Source: Mesorhizobium kowhaii (GTDB lineage: Bacteria > Pseudomonadota > Alphaproteobacteria > Rhizobiales > Rhizobiaceae). From it: 64,000 nucleotides of DNA. This document shows positions 54,174 through 63,845 of the stretch, in pieces (within the stretch, counting starts at the first letter, position 1; every line of letters begins with the position of its first letter). The notes beneath the pieces are model-generated. The model was given only the letters and a program-made list of their open reading frames with translations, had not been told where the DNA came from and ran no database searches. The position numbers and the translations under genes were made by a program. The stretch is from positions 620,001 through 684,000 of the forward strand of contig NZ_MZXV01000032.1 in assembly GCF_003253745.1 (NCBI RefSeq). The letters run 5' to 3'.

Positions 54174-54799
54174 TGGTGTCGGCGTTGATCGAGCGTGAAT
54201 TGTCCGCCGAGACGTTTCCGATCCGCGACGGCGTCTTCGTCGCCGTCGTCGGCCCAAGCGGCGCCGGCAAGGATACGGTGATCGGCTATGCCCGCGCCCG
54301 TTTTGCCGACGAGACCCGGCTGGAGTTCGTTCGCCGCGTCATCACCAGGCCGAGCGATGCCGCGAGCGAGGATCACGACACGCTGGCCGACGCCGCCTTC
54401 GTCGAAGCCGAAGCCGATGGCGCCTTCGCCATCTCCTGGGAGGCGCATGGCTTGCGTTATGGCATCCCGGCCGATGTCGACTGGTCGGTCGCCAATGGCC
54501 GTGTCGCGGTGGCGAACGTGTCGCGTGCGATCATCCCGGTCCTGCGCGAGCGCTATGCCAATCTGGCGATCGTCGAGATTACCGCCTCGCCGGACGTGCT
54601 GGCCGAGCGGCTGGCGATGCGCGGCCGCGAGTCACGCGGCGAGGTGCTGGCGCGACTGGCGCGCAGCGCCAATGTGACCTTGTCCGGACCTGATGTCACC
54701 TCGATCGACAACAGCGGCCCGCGTGAGGCGGCCGGCGAGCGTTTCGCCGAGGTGCTGCGCAAGGCGATGGCCTTTTCGGACATGTCGGGCTTGATTTAG
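54170..54799 (+). CDS. phnN: Ribose 1,5-bisphosphate phosphokinase PhnN
   Basis: PhnN phosphorylates ribose 1,5-bisphosphate to PRPP, rejoining the phosphonate pathway to nucleotide metabolism. The 209-residue guanylate-kinase-fold protein has the P-loop VVGPSGAGKDTVIGYAR near 29-45, followed by the RRVITRPSDAASEDHD lid region and ISWEAHGLRYGIP. It is translationally coupled to phnM. Confidence 0.93.
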   Translation: MMVSALIERELSAETFPIRDGVFVAVVGPSGAGKDTVIGYARARFADETRLEFVRRVITRPSDAASEDHDTLADAAFVEAEADGAFAISWEAHGLRYGIPADVDWSVANGRVAVANVSRAIIPVLRERYANLAIVEITASPDVLAERLAMRGRESRGEVLARLARSANVTLSGPDVTSIDNSGPREAAGERFAEVLRKAMAFSDMSGLI

Positions 54800-54894
54800 A
54801 GCCAATTGGCGCTTCATTTGCTTTTTCGCTGACGCCGGAGCGCTGTGTGGTGCTGACCGCATCATGATTCTGGACCGCGATCCGGGACGTGGAA

Positions 54895-54914
54895 ATGATC
54901 TTCCAAAAGATCAT
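54895..54914. promoter_or_regulatory. Perfect palindrome upstream of the COG4280-type membrane gene
   Basis: ATGATCTT-CCAA-AAGATCAT is an 8-4-8 inverted repeat ending 29 bases before the next start. It may be an operator, or a remnant of the palindromic repeat family, which also uses ATGATC arms. Confidence 0.4.
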
Positions 54915-54943
54915 GGTCAAACGAGACAATACAGGAAGCCTTC

Positions 54944-55699
54944 ATGCAGACGCTGACACCCATCCTTTCGACGGTCACGGCGGCATTTCTGGCGTCCTTC
55001 GTCGAGGTCGTCGAGGCCTTCACCATCGTGCTCGCTGTCGGGGTGACGCGCAGCTGGCGCCCGGCACTGACCGGCGCCGCACTGGCGCTGGCGGTGCTGG
55101 CGGCACTGGTGCTGGCGTTCGGCCCGCTGCTGGCACTCGTACCCATCACCACGCTGCAGTTCGTCGTCGGGGTGCTGCTGATCCTGTTCGGCATGCGCTG
55201 GCTGCGAAAGGCCATCCTGCGCAGCGTCGGCGTCATCGCCCTGCATGACGAGGAGGCGGCCTTCTCCAAGGAGACCGCTGCCTTGCACCAGCAGGCCAAC
55301 GACCGCCGCGCCGACTACCTCGCCGGGCTGACATCGTTCAAGGCGGTGCTGCTCGAGGGCGTCGAGGTGGTGTTTATCGTCATTGCCGTCGGCGCAGCAC
55401 ATCGGCAGACGCTTTACGCCAGCCTGGGCGCGCTGGCGGCGTTCGTCCTGGTGATGCTTATCGGCCTGGCGGTCCACCGGCCGCTGGCGCGCGTGCCGGA
55501 AAATGCGCTCAAATTCGTCGTCGGGCTGATGCTGACCAGCTTCGGCATCTTCTGGACCGGCGAAGGCATCGGCGCCGACTGGCCGGGCGCCGATCTCGCC
55601 TTGTTCGCCATCTTCGCCATCGTTGCGCTGGCGTCGTTTGCCATGGTGCGCTGGTTGCGCGGTGCCTACCCCACACTCACTGGAGGGCTCGCCCGATGA
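54944..55699 (+). CDS. COG4280-type integral membrane protein
   Basis: A 251-residue membrane protein with about six to seven helices. Two repeated halves are suggested by ASFVEVVEAFTIVLAVGVT and TSFKAVLLEGVEVVFIVIAVGAA, each with an acidic F-x-E-x-x-E-A/V stretch inside a helix; this pattern resembles ion-transport families with metal-binding intramembrane glutamates. I recall this group as COG4280; substrate unknown. AGGAAG precedes the start, and it overlaps the next gene by 4 bases. Confidence 0.75.
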   Translation: MQTLTPILSTVTAAFLASFVEVVEAFTIVLAVGVTRSWRPALTGAALALAVLAALVLAFGPLLALVPITTLQFVVGVLLILFGMRWLRKAILRSVGVIALHDEEAAFSKETAALHQQANDRRADYLAGLTSFKAVLLEGVEVVFIVIAVGAAHRQTLYASLGALAAFVLVMLIGLAVHRPLARVPENALKFVVGLMLTSFGIFWTGEGIGADWPGADLALFAIFAIVALASFAMVRWLRGAYPTLTGGLAR

Positions 55700-55911
55700 A
55701 CGTCATTCGGGTCGCGGCCAAGGAATTCTTCGGCATGTTCGTCGATGACGGCAGTCTGGCGCTGCTGGCGCTGGTCCTGGTGGCTGTTGTCGCGGCGGCG
55801 GTGAAGCTGCTGGCGCTGCCGCCGCTTCTCGGCGGCGCCCTGCTGTTGCTGGGCTGCCTCGCCATCCTGTTGCAAAGCGTTCGCCGCGCCGCACGCGGGA
55901 CCAATCGGTAG
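55696..55911 (+). CDS. Small membrane protein, partner of the COG4280-type gene
   Basis: A 71-residue protein with two hydrophobic segments (LALLALVLVAVVAAAVKLL and LLGGALLLLGCLAILL) and a basic end. It overlaps the previous gene by 4 bases, so the two are translationally coupled and probably form one complex. No family recognised. Confidence 0.7.
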   Translation: MNVIRVAAKEFFGMFVDDGSLALLALVLVAVVAAAVKLLALPPLLGGALLLLGCLAILLQSVRRAARGTNR

Positions 55912-55934
55912 TGCTGGCGCTGGCGCGGCTGCTT

Positions 55935-56834
55935 TTAAGCTCCAAGCGCAAAGGGCATCAGCGACACGGTGCCAGTGACAGTTTCGCCTGGGGCGAGCAC
56001 GATGATGCCCTCGTCCGGATCGTTCCATCCGCCCCGGTTGAAAGCGCCGGAGGCATTGGTCTGCGGTTCGACGCAGAAATAGGGCTTCGTCGCGTCGGCG
56101 TACAGCATCAGGTGCTTGAAGACGGGGTCGGCCTTGATGCGCAATCCTGCGCCGCGCGCCGGAAAGCGAAGCGTCGCCTCACCCGTCCAGCCGCCATAAT
56201 CGTTGTTGCGCCAGCCGGCGGGTAAAGGCCGGCCGTCGGCGAAGTCGAGTTCGGGTGCAAGCGTGATCGGATCGCCCGCGATGTTTTGCGGTTCTTCCAG
56301 ATAGAATCGCGTGGCTTCGAACTGCAATGTGACGTCCGGGTCGCGATCGAACCAGGGATGCAGGCCAAAACCGAACGGCATGCAAACTGGCCCCGTATTG
56401 GCCAGCGTCATGGTCACGCTGAGCCCTTCTTCGGACACCACGAAAGCCTGCGTCGCGTGATAGGAGTAGGGTTCGACGCCGGCTGCGATATCCAGCGACA
56501 GCGTTGCCTGGGCGTGGCCCGCCTGGGCGACGGTCCAGGCGTGTTTCCAGCCACTGCCATGCAGGTTGACTGTTTCGGGTGGATTGTTCGGCTGGACCTG
56601 CCAGCGCTTCGCTGCGAAGTCGAAGGCATTTCCAGCGATGCGGTTGGCGTAGGGCATCATCGGGAACATGGCCACGCCGAGCACGTTGCCCGCTTCGCGA
56701 TCGTCATCGGAAAGCCGGCGCATGAGATCGATGCCGCGCCAGCGCAGCGCGCCCATACTGCCGCCAATTCGCGGCACGAGGTCGACCTCAAGCGCTCCTG
56801 CGTTGAGCGTCAACGGTTCAGGAATTACACCCAT
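55935..56834 (-). CDS. Aldose 1-epimerase (galactose mutarotase family)
   Basis: A protein of about 299 residues from the GalM fold: MMPYANRIAGNAFDF near 65, the catalytic histidine in FGLHPWFDRDP near 170, and EPQTNASGAFN with the conserved glutamate near 260. It interconverts anomers of a sugar, probably the one imported by the adjacent ABC transporter. Starts at 56834 (MGVIPEP) or 56855 are both possible. It is the last gene of the transporter operon, after a 120-base gap. Confidence 0.88.
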   Translation of the reverse strand: MGVIPEPLTLNAGALEVDLVPRIGGSMGALRWRGIDLMRRLSDDDREAGNVLGVAMFPMMPYANRIAGNAFDFAAKRWQVQPNNPPETVNLHGSGWKHAWTVAQAGHAQATLSLDIAAGVEPYSYHATQAFVVSEEGLSVTMTLANTGPVCMPFGFGLHPWFDRDPDVTLQFEATRFYLEEPQNIAGDPITLAPELDFADGRPLPAGWRNNDYGGWTGEATLRFPARGAGLRIKADPVFKHLMLYADATKPYFCVEPQTNASGAFNRGGWNDPDEGIIVLAPGETVTGTVSLMPFALGA

Positions 56835-56954
56835 CGCCTGCCATCCATCCCCCATCGATATCGGGCATTTGGCCCGACGTGCGTGTTCAGTGGATCGCAG
56901 AAGAACACCGCGGCCGCAATCATTTCATCGATACAGTTGTGTCGGGGCTGGCGG

Positions 56955-57950
56955 TTATTCCGCGGCCGCACCGGCCACGTTCTTGCGAGCGGCATCGACC
57001 ATCAGCCGCCGTGCCCGGAACACGCCCCATTGCTGGTCGACCAGCACGCCGATGAGGATGACGCCGCCCATCACCGCGAAGTTGAGGGAGGACGGAATGC
57101 CGAGCAGATTGACGAGGTTCTGCAGTTCCTGCAGCAGCACCGTGCCGAGGATGACGCCGATCAGCGAGCCCTCGCCGCCGCGCAGCGAGAAGCCGCCGAG
57201 CACCGCCGCGGCAATGGCATAAAGCTCGTAGAACTGGCCATGGCTGGCCGGCGAGATCGAGCGCGTGTACATGGCAAAATAGATCGCCGACAGCGCCGTC
57301 AGCACACCGCAGATGACATAGGCGGCCATGACGACACGGCCGGTGCGGATGCCGGAATATTTCGCCGCCTCCTCGTTCTTGCCGATGGCGTAGAGATAGC
57401 GGCCGAACACCGAGCGGTGCAGCACCACCCACATGACGATGGCGATGACGACCAGCGCGATGAAGCTGTTCGGCACGCCCCAGGAGCGGCCGGCCGTGAG
57501 GAATTCCAGCTCAGGAAAATTCTGGCCGAAGGCGAAACCGGCGGTGCCGTCGGCGGTGTAGAAGCGGGCGACGCCGCGATAGATCAGCAGGCCGCACAGC
57601 GTGACGACGAAGGGCTGCAGCTTGAGCCGGGTGATCAGCCAGCCATGCACCAGGCCGATGATGGCGCCGAGCGCGATGATCAGCACGAAGGCCAGAGGCC
57701 AGTCCAGATCGCGCACGGCGATGAAGTCGATGAACAGCGTTCCCAGCAACGCGACCACCGAACCGACCGACAATTCGATGCCGCCGGTGATGATGACGAA
57801 GGCCTGGCCGATCGACAGGATGCCGAACAGGCCGATCAGGTTCGAGGTGTTGGCGAGATTGATCGGCAAAAGAAAGCGCGGATTGATGATCGCCACGATG
57901 GTACCGACCACCAGGATCAGGATCAGCAGGCCGAGATCTTTCTTGCTCAT
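56955..57950 (-). CDS. Sugar ABC transporter permease (CUT2)
   Basis: A 331-residue RbsC-type permease with GGIELSVGSVVALLGTLFIDF and GGFSLRGGEGSLIGVILGTVLL motifs and about nine hydrophobic helices. It follows the double ATPase by 77 bases. The start MSKKDLGLLILIL (57950) has GGAGAAGACG before it; the longer frame upstream has no membrane character. Confidence 0.91.
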   Translation of the reverse strand: MSKKDLGLLILILVVGTIVAIINPRFLLPINLANTSNLIGLFGILSIGQAFVIITGGIELSVGSVVALLGTLFIDFIAVRDLDWPLAFVLIIALGAIIGLVHGWLITRLKLQPFVVTLCGLLIYRGVARFYTADGTAGFAFGQNFPELEFLTAGRSWGVPNSFIALVVIAIVMWVVLHRSVFGRYLYAIGKNEEAAKYSGIRTGRVVMAAYVICGVLTALSAIYFAMYTRSISPASHGQFYELYAIAAAVLGGFSLRGGEGSLIGVILGTVLLQELQNLVNLLGIPSSLNFAVMGGVILIGVLVDQQWGVFRARRLMVDAARKNVAGAAAE

Positions 57951-58027
57951 CGTCTTCTCCCAAACGCCTGCTTGAACAGGTTCTACAAAGTGTTTCCCGC
58001 GACCGGGGCTACGGCAGAACAAAAAAA

Positions 58028-59569
<1,542 letters not shown>

Positions 59570-59598
59570 GCCTGACAGCAGCCGGTGGGCTACAGACT

Positions 59599-59658
59599 GA
59601 CGGGCCTTCGCCGGCCCGTCAATACGATCGCCGGCTCAAGGCGAACCCTGAGCCGGCG
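59599..59658 (-). other. Two hairpins between binding-protein and ATPase genes
   Basis: GACGGGCC/GGCCCGTC (59599-59606 with 59613-59620) and CGCCGGCTCA/TGAGCCGGCG (59629-59638 with 59649-59658) are perfect stems of 8 and 10 bp. They follow the binding-protein stop and probably tune its expression above that of the membrane components. Confidence 0.7.
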
Positions 59659-59671
59659 TAACTGCTTTGTC

Positions 59672-60634
59672 TCAGTTTCCGGACATCGCCTTCAGATTGG
59701 CGGCATAGGCGTCGACGTCATCCTTGCCGATGATCTTGGTCGGGATGATGATGAGGCCGCCGGCCGGGATACCCGACTTGTCGCCCTTGAGATAGGAAGC
59801 CATCAGCTTCATGCCCTGATAGGCCCATTCGAAGGGCTGCTGCACGACGGTGGCGGCAACGGTGCCTTCCTTGACGCCGCCCAGCGTGATCGGATCGTCA
59901 TCGAAGCCGACGACGGTGATCGAGCCGAGCTTGCCGGCGTCGCGCAGCGCTTCATAGATGCGCGGCGTGTTGTAGGAATAGAAGCCGACCATGCAGGTGA
60001 CATCGGGGCTGGCGACCAGCGCGTCCTCGACGTTCTTCTTGGCGCGCGCCTGGTCGATGTCGTCGCCGCGCACGTCAATGAGTTCGATCTTGGTGCCGGC
60101 GAGACCGTCCTTCATGCCCTGGATGCGTTCCTTGGCATTGTCGGCGCCGAGCAGGCCGACGAAGCCGAGGCACTTGCCGCCATTGGGCATCGCTTTCTTG
60201 GCGATCTCGGCCGCCTGCTTGCCGGCATCGACATTGGACGAGCCGATATAGGCGACGCGCTTGGTCTGCGGGGCGTCGCTGTCGGTGGTGAACAGCGCCG
60301 TTTCCGAGGCGATCTTGTTGAGACCATCGGTGGAGGTCTTCGGATCGACCGCCGAGACCATGATGCCCTTCACGCCGGCCGTCACCAGATCGTCCATCAG
60401 CCGCTGCTGGATGGCGACCGAGGACTGCTCGGGATATTTAAGCTCCAGAGTGTAGTCCGGCAGTTCGCCTTGCGCCTTCTTGACGCCGGCTTCGGCGGCC
60501 TTCCAGAAGTCGGAAGCGCCGTTGACGACGAAGGCCAGCGTCGGCTTGTCGTCGGCGCGCGCGATGGCCGTCGCCGACAGGCCAAGCAGCAGCACAGCTG
60601 TGGCTACGGATGCATTTCGTATCAAGGATTTCAT
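59672..60634 (-). CDS. Sugar ABC transporter substrate-binding protein
   Basis: A 320-residue RbsB-type periplasmic protein. The signal peptide is MKSLIRNASVATAVLLLGLSATAIARA, and the mature part starts DDKPTLAFVVNGASDFWKAAEAG. Conserved stretches include MVSAVDPKTSTDGLNKIASE and GFYSYNTPRIYEALRDAG. I start at ATG 60634, 6 bases after GGGAGG; the frame could begin two codons earlier at a TTG. The sugar is unknown; the adjacent mutarotase indicates an aldose. Confidence 0.92.
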   Translation of the reverse strand: MKSLIRNASVATAVLLLGLSATAIARADDKPTLAFVVNGASDFWKAAEAGVKKAQGELPDYTLELKYPEQSSVAIQQRLMDDLVTAGVKGIMVSAVDPKTSTDGLNKIASETALFTTDSDAPQTKRVAYIGSSNVDAGKQAAEIAKKAMPNGGKCLGFVGLLGADNAKERIQGMKDGLAGTKIELIDVRGDDIDQARAKKNVEDALVASPDVTCMVGFYSYNTPRIYEALRDAGKLGSITVVGFDDDPITLGGVKEGTVAATVVQQPFEWAYQGMKLMASYLKGDKSGIPAGGLIIIPTKIIGKDDVDAYAANLKAMSGN

Positions 60635-61212
60635 GTTCAACCTCCCGTTTGGCTCAGTCGTTCGACTGGCCGATCTTGCACTGACCTGATTTTGCCGTTT
60701 GCAGCTTGGACGCCTTCCTCCTCAAAGGGTTCCCGGCACCGAAAGAATGGCGTCGTTCCAGCCACGATCGTGGACTTTAGAGACTCATCCATCATTCGTA
60801 AATAGTCCGATTTGTCTGACATATCATTTGTCCGAGACAAAGTTTGCGGAGGTAGGATCCGCTCGCCATCGGGCTGTTCACGTACACTCCCGCCGCTCCC
60901 AACCGAGCGGGCCGGACGCGACGGATTGACGGTACAGCGCATTTTTGTATTAGTAAACAGTATTAGTTCCGAGGCGATATCTCAGGGCATATTGCGGTTT
61001 CGTGGCGTGCCTGTCGGCGAGCCGTTGCGTTGGCCGCGCCCGAGCCGAGCCTTGTGGCTTTTGAGTTTCGGACTGCGGTAACGGCGTGGTGGATGGACCA
61101 CGAGGTCACTAATAGATATAAATGGCGATGACGATTTCTATAAATCGATAACATCACGCCATCTTGTCGGCCTGACCGGCTGCCGCTAGACAGGCCTAGG
61201 ATTGGGGATGCC
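60635..61212. promoter_or_regulatory. Divergent promoter region of the second ABC transporter and its LacI regulator
   Basis: This 578-base gap has no gene I can support. It holds TTTGTC at 60811-60816 and a perfect TTTGTC-CGA-GACAAA palindrome at 60827-60841, an inverted repeat CGTGGT-N6-ACCACG at 61085-61102, and CGATTT-CTAT-AAATCG at 61132-61147. The first set lies about 190 bases before the binding-protein start, and the last about 65 bases before lacI. Confidence 0.5.
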
Positions 61213-62325
61213 ATGAGCGAGACGACGGATCCGGAAGCCCTCGATACGGCGCGGCGACGCAAGCCGCCGGCGAAGAGCGCCAGGGGTCGCGTCACCATGA
61301 CCGACATCGCCAGGGCCGCCGGCTGCTCGCAGGCGACCGTTTCCTTCGTGCTCAACAATTCGCCCGGCATCAAGCTGTCACAGCAGACGCGCGAACGGGT
61401 GATCGAGGCCGCGCGCGCGCTCGGCTATTCGCCACCGGCCTTCTCGGCATTGCAGAAGCCATTGCCGGCGTTCGAGGGGCTGGACGGGGTGATCGGCTTC
61501 GCCGTCGATCAGCTTGCCACCAGCCCCGAAGCCGTCGTCGCCATCGAGGGCGCGCGGCAGGCCTCGTGGAATGCCGGCAATGTGCTGCTGGTGGCGCAGA
61601 CGCTGGGCGATTCCGTCATGGAGCCGCGCGCCATCGCGGCGCTGACCAAGCGGGGCATTTCGGCGCTGATCTACATGACCATCTTCACCCGCGAGATATC
61701 GGCCCCCGACTATCTCTACGGCCTCGACATCCCGGTGATCCTGCTCAATTGCTACACGGCCGACTATGCCTTCCCGGCCGTGGTGCCGAGCGAGATCGCC
61801 GGCGGCCAAAGCTCCACCCGCCACCTGATCAGCCACGGCCACCGCCGCATCGCCACGATCACCGGCGAACCCTGGATGCAGGCAGCACAGGACCGGCTGA
61901 AGGGCTATCGCCGGGCGCTCGCCACCGCCGACATCCCGTTCGATCCGGAGCTGGTGGTCGAGGGCGACTGGTCGGCCAGCGCCGGCTATGCCGCGACCGT
62001 CAAGCTGCTGGCGCTGAAAGACCGACCGACCGCCATCTTCTGCCAGAACGACCGCACCGCGATCGGCTGCTACGAGGCGCTTAAGGAAGCCGGCCTGCAC
62101 ATCCCGCAGGACATTTCCGTCGTCGGCTACGACGACGAGGAAATCGCCCGGCATTTGTTCCCGCCGCTGACGACCTCGATCCTGCCGCATATGGCGATGG
62201 GCCAATGGGCGATCGAACAACTAGAGGCGCCGGCGGCGGCTGGGCGGGGACGCTATCCGATCACCAAGCTGGAGTGCCCGCTGGTGGAACGGGAGAGCGT
62301 GCGCGCTGTGGCGGCCGTGTCCTAA
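61213..62325 (+). CDS. LacI-family transcriptional regulator
   Basis: A 370-residue LacI/GalR regulator with an unusual 28-residue basic N-terminal extension before the helix-turn-helix MTDIARAAGCSQATVSFVLNNSPGIKLSQQTRERVIEAARALGYSP (about residues 29-74). The effector domain includes VVPSEIAGGQSSTRHLISHGHRRIATITGEPW and IFCQNDRTAIGCYEALKEAG. It is divergent from the sugar transporter operon and probably regulates it. Confidence 0.9.
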   Translation: MSETTDPEALDTARRRKPPAKSARGRVTMTDIARAAGCSQATVSFVLNNSPGIKLSQQTRERVIEAARALGYSPPAFSALQKPLPAFEGLDGVIGFAVDQLATSPEAVVAIEGARQASWNAGNVLLVAQTLGDSVMEPRAIAALTKRGISALIYMTIFTREISAPDYLYGLDIPVILLNCYTADYAFPAVVPSEIAGGQSSTRHLISHGHRRIATITGEPWMQAAQDRLKGYRRALATADIPFDPELVVEGDWSASAGYAATVKLLALKDRPTAIFCQNDRTAIGCYEALKEAGLHIPQDISVVGYDDEEIARHLFPPLTTSILPHMAMGQWAIEQLEAPAAAGRGRYPITKLECPLVERESVRAVAAVS

Positions 62326-62366
62326 AGCGCGTTGCGTTTGAAAAGGTTCAGGCGACGCGCTTTAGG
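62321..62366. repeat. Palindromic repeat overlapping the lacI stop codon
   Basis: CCTAAAGCGCGTTGC (62321-62335) is inverted against GCGACGCGCTTTAGG (62352-62366) with one G-T pair. The TAA stop of lacI lies in the left arm. A closely related palindrome is at 52207-52249, so this is a dispersed element. It may also act as a terminator stem. Confidence 0.6.
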
Positions 62367-62406
62367 TCTTCCATTGTCGATGGGGCCTTCGCTAGCGGCG
62401 CGGCCA

Positions 62407-62619
62407 ATGACGCGCGCTGGGAAAAAGGCGCGACCTTTCGTGCCGACCGAAATTCATGTCAGCGCTGTCACGGACCAGAACGGCACCCTTGGCATCCTCT
62501 CGATCCATACAACTGACGGCATGTTGAATGGCGCGCTAGATCGGCCGGCTGCCGATGCCATCGTGAACGCCATCAACGCAATCCGGTCAAAGCTGGATTC
62601 GGACGGCAGCGGAATCTAA
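62407..62619 (+). CDS. Small hypothetical protein
   Basis: A possible 70-residue protein (MTRAGKKARPFVPTEIHVS...). The sequence TEIHVSAVTDQNGTLGILSIHTTDGMLNGALDRPAADAIVNAINAIRSKL looks like a genuine folded segment, but I do not recognise a family and no good Shine-Dalgarno is visible. The frame is also open from an ATG at 62332 inside the palindromic repeat. Confidence 0.4.
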   Translation: MTRAGKKARPFVPTEIHVSAVTDQNGTLGILSIHTTDGMLNGALDRPAADAIVNAINAIRSKLDSDGSGI

Positions 62620-62626
62620 CTGCGCG

Positions 62627-62863
62627 CTATTCGGCGGTCCCGTCTACACGCTCGGCAATGGCGAACGCTTGTAAGTTCTTTGCCTTGCCGTGGTCCTGAT
62701 CGGCATTGGCGATAATTGAGAAGAAGGCCGCGCGGGCGATATCCTTCTTTGACACCTTCGGGTGTTCTTTCTGCACCGCCTTAATTAGTTGCTTGGGACT
62801 CATCTCCGGCGTCACAACACGCATCAGCGTGTCGGCTATCGCCTGCATGTCTTCCGCGTTCAT
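62627..62863 (-). CDS. Small hypothetical protein
   Basis: A 78-residue, mostly helical protein (MNAEDMQAIADTLMRVVTPEMSPKQLIKAVQKEHPKVSKKDIARAAFFSI...). The MSPKQLIKAVQKEHPKVSKKDIARAAF part resembles a small helix-turn-helix-like bundle. No family recognised and no linked function. It is convergent with the small ORF at 62407. It lies in the accessory tail of the window. Confidence 0.55.
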   Translation of the reverse strand: MNAEDMQAIADTLMRVVTPEMSPKQLIKAVQKEHPKVSKKDIARAAFFSIIANADQDHGKAKNLQAFAIAERVDGTAE

Positions 62864-62985
62864 AACCTAGCACTCCACACCATCCCGATAAGGACCGCAT
62901 CATATCAATGAGGCTAGGTCACGGCCAACAAATCAGGAGAAACCGATAATGTTAGAAGCCTTCAGAAAAGCTCCCGGCGAGTTTG

Positions 62986-63201
62986 TTATGATCGTCCCCT
63001 TACAATCGCCTTCACCCGCTTGGTGGTCTCGGCAAACGTGCCAGCGAGCGCTTTCCTGGCTTCGTTCATTACGCGTTCGCCATAAGCATCCACCGGATAA
63101 CCAGTGTCCGCCAGCGTAGCCGCCTTAATCTTCTGAAGCTCACCGACCGGATTGGCGTCCTTCAGCACTATGCCAGCAAGTTGCGACCGCATGAAAAATT
63201 C
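62986..63201 (-). pseudogene. 3' part of a small gene split by a mobile element
   Basis: This holds the C-terminal 69 codons of an 85-codon gene (…MRSQLAGIVLKDANPVGE… to …VKAIVRGRS). The remaining 5' codons, from an ATG at 63885-63887, lie beyond the 636-base insertion. Joining the sides and keeping one copy of the AAAAATTC duplication restores one open frame: MAVEENLQGRIIALEFF then MRSQLAGIV. The in-frame ATG at 63192 could still start a shortened 68-residue product. The family is unknown. Confidence 0.7.
63194..63201. repeat. Target-site duplication, left copy (AAAAATTC)
   Basis: AAAAATTC directly adjoins the left terminal inverted repeat and is repeated exactly at 63838-63845 next to the right one. 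Confidence 0.85.
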
Positions 63202-63837
63202 GGTAGTGCATCAGTTTGAAATTGGCGGGCCTTGAATATGTCGCTGCGGCTGGGTAGCGCCATCTGGACACTAAGCCCTAGGATGTCGCATCCTCTTCTT
63301 GGGAGAAGGGGAGACTGCAATGGCCAGCAAAGTCAGGGCTATCCCAGTTTACACTGCCAAGGATTATCCTCGTATCCGCCAGCTTCCCGGCGCCGATGAC
63401 ATGCCGACGACTTGGGAAGAGTGGCATACGGATTTTGAAGCTTCTAAGGCGGAGAGACTCCACCGCCGCGACTTCACCCACGCCAAAGTCCTCGTCAGAC
63501 CCGGCAAATTCAAAGGGTGGCTAGACGAAAACTCATTTTCGGCCACGGAGCATACGAGACAGCTCTACGCTCAGGAGCGGCTGGATTCAAAACGGGCAAG
63601 GCAGGAAGGGCGCCGCGAGTTGGAGCGAATGCTAATCGTCGAGAGGCAGCAGAGTTACATGCGGCCGCGACGCGTGGCGTACCATCCCCTCAACAATGGC
63701 TCATTCGGTCTATTCCATGCCGTTATAGCCGGCTTGCTCTTCGCCTGGCTTGCACATCATTGGCTTGGTTGAACATAGTCCTGCGTGCGATCTCGTGATC
63801 GCCGGCCAGTTTGCAGATTTCAAACTGATGCACTACC
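63202..63837. mobile_element. 636-base non-autonomous mobile cassette with one passenger gene
   Basis: Perfect 21-base terminal inverted repeats begin GGTAGTGCATCAGTTTG (63202-63222, and inverted at 63817-63837), and an exact 8-base target duplication flanks them. No transposase is encoded; the only substantial gene is the 150-residue ORF at 63320. The architecture matches a mobile insertion cassette that depends on a related insertion sequence elsewhere. The 8-base duplication and GG ends recall the IS1595 family, which I could not verify. Confidence 0.85.
63320..63772 (+). CDS. Passenger gene of the mobile cassette, unknown function
   Basis: A 150-residue protein (MASKVRAIPVYTAKDYPRIRQ...). 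It has a soluble, charged body (AERLHRRDFTHAKVLV, YAQERLDSKRARQEGRRELERM) and one C-terminal hydrophobic helix (LFHAVIAGLLFAWLAHHWLG), so it may be tail-anchored. I see no transposase DDE motif and recognise no family. GGGGAGA lies about 6 bases before the ATG. It is the only gene between the two terminal repeats, so it travels with the cassette. Confidence 0.7.
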   Translation: MASKVRAIPVYTAKDYPRIRQLPGADDMPTTWEEWHTDFEASKAERLHRRDFTHAKVLVRPGKFKGWLDENSFSATEHTRQLYAQERLDSKRARQEGRRELERMLIVERQQSYMRPRRVAYHPLNNGSFGLFHAVIAGLLFAWLAHHWLG

Positions 63838-63845
63838 AAAAATTC
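63838..63845. repeat. Target-site duplication, right copy (AAAAATTC)
   Basis: This is an exact copy of 63194-63201, directly adjoining the right terminal inverted repeat. Confidence 0.85.
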
